NCBI GenBank assembly: GCA_949527715.1 | Contig: CATEWF010000002.1 | Location: forward strand, 1-56,585 | Direction: 5' to 3' | DNA length: 56,585 bases | Source of the DNA: an uncultured Mycoplasmatota bacterium | Lineage (GTDB): Bacteria > Bacillota_I > Bacilli_A > Mycoplasmatales > Mycoplasmoidaceae | In this document: positions 53,401-56,585 of the stretch, piece after piece | Layout: the number at the start of each line of letters is the position of its first letter | Numbering within the stretch: the stretch's first letter is position 1 | Made by a program: the position numbers and the translations under genes | The notes under the pieces: generated by a model | What the model was told of the DNA's origin: nothing | Seen by the model: the letters and a program-made list of their open reading frames with translations, nothing else | Databases searched by the model: none

Positions 53401-56400
53401 TTTAACAGTATCATCTTCTAACATTTTTTGTCTCCACAATAAACCACCAATATAAAGCATATTTAATTTATTGTATATTGCGAAAGAACCATGAGTAGTG
53501 TTTAAACTAAAATCAAAACCACTTGGACATCTCCTTAATGACTGTAGAAATAAAAATGCTTTTGCATTTCTCTTTTGTTTTTCAGATTTAATTTGATTTT
53601 GAGTATAATAAAATGGATGACCGAACAATGAAGCAATTGAAGCACCATCACGATTCCAAACATATATATTTTTTATGAAAAAGTCAGATAAAATTGAATC
53701 TTCACCGATTTTTCCATATTCATTTCCTAATTCATATGTTGTTTTATTAGTATCTTCATTACCATCCATAGACTTAAACCATAGTTTACTATCTGCTATT
53801 ATAGAATTCTTTTGTGGTTGTTCATCTTTTTTGAAATAACTTCTATAAGTTTTGCCAATAAAACTACAAGAAATATTATCAAAACATTTTTTATAGTCTT
53901 CAAAAGAAGTTCTCCAATAACGGTCTAAAAATGATTTATATTCATCTGTTACAGTATAATCATTTACCTTAAAATTTCCACTATTTAGTGTCGTATATGT
54001 TTTTTCAATCTCAGATATCACACTTGTATCTTCAATAATTCTAAACATATCATAATTTACTTCATTTTTCTTTTCGATATTATAAGCAGTCAACCATTTA
54101 TTATCAACTCCGTTTTCTTCCTCACCTTTAAAATAAACCACTCCATTTTCTGAGACTGGTTTAATATATTTAAAGTACTCATTATTATTAAAACTAACCA
54201 ACTTAGATGGTACTAAAGCCTTTTTTAAATTATTTGTAAAATAACAGTATTTAAAATCATTAGAATTTATATTAAAAATATTATGTCTTCCTTCTTTACA
54301 TTCTTGAGCATCTTTTTGTAATTCAAAAGAATGATAAAATTCATCATTATTGTTTTTTCTATCACAATAATTGTCATATTTTTTATCACATGTGATTATT
54401 CCGCTAATAATATCAGTACTATTACCCTTGTTAGTCGGTTCTATCAATTGAACTCTGATATCATCAATATTTCGGCAAGCAAAATAATAGTTATAAGCAT
54501 CAATTTCAGATAAAGTTTTAACCATATTCTCATCTGTTAAACCATTATCCATAATACCTAATATTTGTGCCAATCTGATACCAATATAACCACATAATGA
54601 ATCAAATCCATTATCCACTACATTAGCAAACGGAGATTTATCCCCATTAATATCACATGGTAATGACGGAATGAATTTTATAGGTTGGTTATCTTCAGTT
54701 TTCTTTTCTTCTTCTGATAAAGAGGTTTTTTGGATAGCATTCTGTAAACTCCATACAACTCTTTCCTCAGTCCATTTGTTACTAATATTACCAACCCATT
54801 GATACATATCAGCATATTTTAATTCTTCATCAGTATTGGCATTAGTACCGTTATCACGATTAAAAATTGCAGTCCAAGCAGGTAATTTAAAACTTAAACC
54901 ATTAATACAACTTTCTGGTAAATCGGTATTTTGTAATGTAACACCTAATGCAGAAGCCGTTCTATCGCTATTTTCAATTTCTTTTGCTGCTTCAAATAGT
55001 ATATGACAAAATGTTTCCAAATGACACATAATAATTTTAAAAATATTATATATATTTGGGTCAATTTGTATTTTATCCAAAGTACGTACAATAAATTCTC
55101 GATTTTGTTGTTTTATCGATTCTTTATATAATTCATTGTTATGTCCTAATTTTTCTTTAACACTATTTTTTAAATTAGATAAATCTACAGCAATATATGT
55201 TGTAATTGTTTTTGTAGTTGTTTCTTGTTTGGTTTGTAAAGGTGTTAAATTTATTGTATAACTACCATCTTGTGTAATACAAGGACACTCAATTGTATTA
55301 TTAATTGAACACTTATTACCAAAAGGCCCAGTACAAAAAGAAGTCAATTTGTAAGGACAATCTTTTCTAAGAATATCATACGCAGGGGTTTTATTAAACC
55401 AATTTAAGTTAAGTTCACTTTTATCATTAGACATTAATGGACTACTTAACGAAAAACTATCAATAGAAGATGACTTTTCTGTAAATGGGTGTGGTGGTAT
55501 TAAACTTTCATCTATTCTATTTAGACTGTTACCATTATTATATTCTTTAATTTTATTTTTTAAATTGTTATAAATTGTCTCACAATCATTTTTTAACGAA
55601 GCATTACTACCTACATTAGATGATTTACCATCAAAATCAATTATCAGATTACTTATTTCCTGTAAAAGTTGATTTTCATTCGAAATATTAATACTATTTT
55701 CGTTTTGTACACTGTTTTCATTCTGTACTTCATATAAACAATCTCGAATAGCATTGAAAAAATCAAACAATTTAATTGGCGATTTATTACCACTTAATCT
55801 CCATTCATCTCTATTTATATGTTCATTCCAATAATTAGAACCAACATAATTGCAATATGGGGCTGCTATTAGATATGATAACGGTATATCGGTTAATAAA
55901 GACCATGTATAACCAATAAATGTTACTGTAGCCTCAACATTTCCTGTTTTAGAATTAAAAGAAGCCTTAAAATTAGAACAGGTTAATTGATATGTAACAT
56001 CTTTTCCATAGAAACCTTTTACTTGAAGTCTAAATTTTGGATATGGTATTGTAAAAAACGAACCAAATATATTATCAGCATTAATTTCACCATTACCAGA
56101 CTTACTTGAATGAATGGCTTCCTCTCTACCGAATAAAGCACTACCACGAACATCAACAAATTTTATAACAACAGTTGGTGTATAATAACTTTCAAAAGAA
56201 ATATTAATACTTTCTACACCAAGTCCTTCTATTTGTTCTTGTTTCTTATAACCATCAGCAGAAATTTCCGTATAATATGTTGATAGATATCTATTTCCAT
56301 TTACATCATATAAATTATTTGTATCGGAAACACTTCCATTTAAAACATTATAATGCCCATCTTTATTTAATCTATCTGTCCAACATAAACCCATTTCATT

Positions 56401-56574
56401 TCTAAGTTTGTTATCGAAACGGGAATACTTTTCAATTATTAAATTAAAAGCAATACATAAATCTTCATATGGCGGTGTTATTGGCACGTCCTTTTCATCA
56501 CCACCATATCCATATATATCATTTGGGTCAACATAAACAATTCTACTAAATTTTTCTACGTTTTCTTCTGCCAT
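50470..56574 (-). CDS. Giant baseplate hub/tail lysin protein with two C-terminal peptidoglycan-hydrolase-like domains (2034 aa)
   Basis: N-terminal ~250 residues are beta-rich (ESINISFESYYTPTVVIKFVDVRG; FFTIPYPKFRLQVKGFYGKD), compatible with a gp27-type hub; a later segment WRGAYMIFNVTHTMTPGNMVTRFKGMKMS supports that. From ~1680 a domain typical of Bacteroidetes phages ends in INIHKPGN (H1797) and SAGCQVF (C1815), an H...SxGC pattern as in L,D-transpeptidase/YkuD-like enzymes. Residues ~1862-2034 resemble GH108-type muramidases: WEG at ~1878-1880 (E1879 as possible acid), a helical core, and GWRRRW near 1999. The full DPxDxGG loop of GH108 is missing. Start is 11 bases from the window edge. 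Confidence 0.75.
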   Translation of the reverse strand: MAEENVEKFSRIVYVDPNDIYGYGGDEKDVPITPPYEDLCIAFNLIIEKYSRFDNKLRNEMGLCWTDRLNKDGHYNVLNGSVSDTNNLYDVNGNRYLSTYYTEISADGYKKQEQIEGLGVESINISFESYYTPTVVIKFVDVRGSALFGREEAIHSSKSGNGEINADNIFGSFFTIPYPKFRLQVKGFYGKDVTYQLTCSNFKASFNSKTGNVEATVTFIGYTWSLLTDIPLSYLIAAPYCNYVGSNYWNEHINRDEWRLSGNKSPIKLFDFFNAIRDCLYEVQNENSVQNENSINISNENQLLQEISNLIIDFDGKSSNVGSNASLKNDCETIYNNLKNKIKEYNNGNSLNRIDESLIPPHPFTEKSSSIDSFSLSSPLMSNDKSELNLNWFNKTPAYDILRKDCPYKLTSFCTGPFGNKCSINNTIECPCITQDGSYTINLTPLQTKQETTTKTITTYIAVDLSNLKNSVKEKLGHNNELYKESIKQQNREFIVRTLDKIQIDPNIYNIFKIIMCHLETFCHILFEAAKEIENSDRTASALGVTLQNTDLPESCINGLSFKLPAWTAIFNRDNGTNANTDEELKYADMYQWVGNISNKWTEERVVWSLQNAIQKTSLSEEEKKTEDNQPIKFIPSLPCDINGDKSPFANVVDNGFDSLCGYIGIRLAQILGIMDNGLTDENMVKTLSEIDAYNYYFACRNIDDIRVQLIEPTNKGNSTDIISGIITCDKKYDNYCDRKNNNDEFYHSFELQKDAQECKEGRHNIFNINSNDFKYCYFTNNLKKALVPSKLVSFNNNEYFKYIKPVSENGVVYFKGEEENGVDNKWLTAYNIEKKNEVNYDMFRIIEDTSVISEIEKTYTTLNSGNFKVNDYTVTDEYKSFLDRYWRTSFEDYKKCFDNISCSFIGKTYRSYFKKDEQPQKNSIIADSKLWFKSMDGNEDTNKTTYELGNEYGKIGEDSILSDFFIKNIYVWNRDGASIASLFGHPFYYTQNQIKSEKQKRNAKAFLFLQSLRRCPSGFDFSLNTTHGSFAIYNKLNMLYIGGLLWRQKMLEDDTVKDDGIMYTNPSGGPTYKKYISQDGKNVLTMGGIEGLYIIEDNEVSLPNNCITIKDYIAKSNKDGWSLDSNVKSQLIKYFEDFAANQFLKITYSCELKLRNNGYKEITDGYQLMYNYNQNSNKLTGNVKRLSGANVQFLGENYAFVCIMKNSGKGYYLLFDETKEELQNLIKDVYFGKVVIMTNSSVGKRKNGTIRIPSNLYRTYINNFVNKLKEIKNSRGSDDYYHSTDLTENMDLDTNLLLSIYLYCKNIWEKWLLPLSGNVDNDMSEHHFDVSHFFEDNFVFIDSYYNDIGRKLKVNLDSLLKSYEGRSEKSSIFSFIGDIVAEHRCLFVGLPDYVDLGLGVEEDNSEAVENMKNMFRPMPYNKMGKPRLDNHFVVIYTYPPASKMPDSFSHRFDGFDIYSTDSVPDFFKVENKKEDAANGNQLTNREKVTKYGYNVPAFGVAFAKQNNHLFKNFNISMDNPMETEQSIKTLYHVAELAKGNDRKVCFYGQDVYNIFSNYSYQIDVEMMGNAQIQPLMYFQLLNIPMWRGAYMIFNVTHTMTPGNMVTRFKGMKMSKTPVPILSSYWSWIKEAYVSGENPYSGDFSGESSNASLVDSINNTNFKQLFKSKGYKYYEDENHINIIGVRNLYNGKIQSNTFNDSIVCILKENGKEIKYIWDATTDPGLSQLKQPSNSKGAAILVPGQYVDVYAIRLHRGQYEALCQTHGNVKVYRDNNRDDRLDYDTAPIDVGSFGINIHKPGNMQVAEVVNGMSAGCQVFKNAADFNTFMTYCKKYKKKCNNKFTYTLLTTNDLNNLYVPSKISNTSEAFNKWFEWSRSWEGATNGIVGSNNTDVNYQREYAWNKFWKKYKIDKIKDPYVAIITMYIVYWTGNPSFVIRALKGESFEKGKWGYATITDQQINQMNNSNGKTLFNSIKKMCGNYVLEPWGASLKDGGDFKPGWRRRWSSISYGMLKSNSETSSKVSESEIRSIMTTL

Positions 56575-56585
56575 ATATAAAAAAT

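Noticed and set aside
1..56585. Search by eye for tRNA genes, insertion sequences, integrase/attachment sites or a replication origin
   Set aside because: No cloverleaf with CCA-type end, no transposase or integrase motif and no iteron cluster was seen; intergenic spaces are nearly all under 200 bases and are explained by promoters, leaders and terminators.

Overview
The window is a very AT-rich, densely coded piece of a large tailed phage with a T4-type (contractile-tailed) gene set that almost certainly infects an anaerobic, probably gut-dwelling, member of the Bacteroidetes. Four lines of evidence point that way. The replication and recombination proteins are T4-like: gp46/gp47 nuclease pair, UvsX/RecA, gp32-like SSB, DnaB-family helicase, CHC2/TOPRIM primase, 5' nuclease and RuvC-like resolvase. 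The baseplate proteins are gp6- and gp25-like. Nucleotide reduction uses oxygen-sensitive class III NrdD/NrdG. Nine intergenic sites match or nearly match the Bacteroidetes sigma consensus TTTG-N19/20-TAnnTTTG (one lacks the final G), and genes lack Shine-Dalgarno sequences, as expected for that phylum. No terminase, portal, major capsid, tail sheath or DNA polymerase is seen, so the genome extends well beyond the window. TAA stops dominate; TAG is used as a true stop at least at 9180 and 16456, so the TAG-recoded code of Lak-type phages does not apply.

Layout. 1-3500: end of an unknown plus-strand gene, then a minus-strand unit with a degenerate metallopeptidase-like protein, an N6/N4 DNA methyltransferase, a vWA protein and a 54-aa protein; one plus-strand coiled-coil gene faces the next unit. 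3495-9280: small accessory, membrane and lysis-like proteins. 9280-16460: regulation and recombination (sigma factor, gp46-like ATPase, primase, RuvC-like nuclease, and gp47-like nuclease alone on the plus strand). 16456-34948: an 18-kb operon of giant baseplate/tail-tip proteins, several carrying adhesion-type domains (BACON-like, InlB-type repeat, a 14-residue beta-repeat shared by two proteins). 35020-37470: gp6 and gp25. 37543-40202: NrdG and NrdD. 40295-48508: replication module (intein-split helicase, 5' nuclease, RecA, thymidine kinase, SSB). 48667-50385: three conserved-looking unknowns. 50470-56574: a 2034-aa baseplate-hub protein ending in two putative peptidoglycan-degrading domains.

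Regulation can be read directly. Most units end in strong intrinsic hairpins, and host-type promoters stand in front of replication, recombination and early-type genes but not in front of the baseplate, hub, NrdD or gp25 units. Together with the phage-encoded sigma-70-family protein this suggests a host-sigma early/middle class and a separate late class. The most notable items are a class-3 (WCT) intein with a LAGLIDADG endonuclease interrupting the helicase P-loop, a pseudoknot-capable leader before the 5'-nuclease operon, the shared 14-residue repeats in tail proteins, and a hydrophobic triple helix inside a 2220-aa tail protein.
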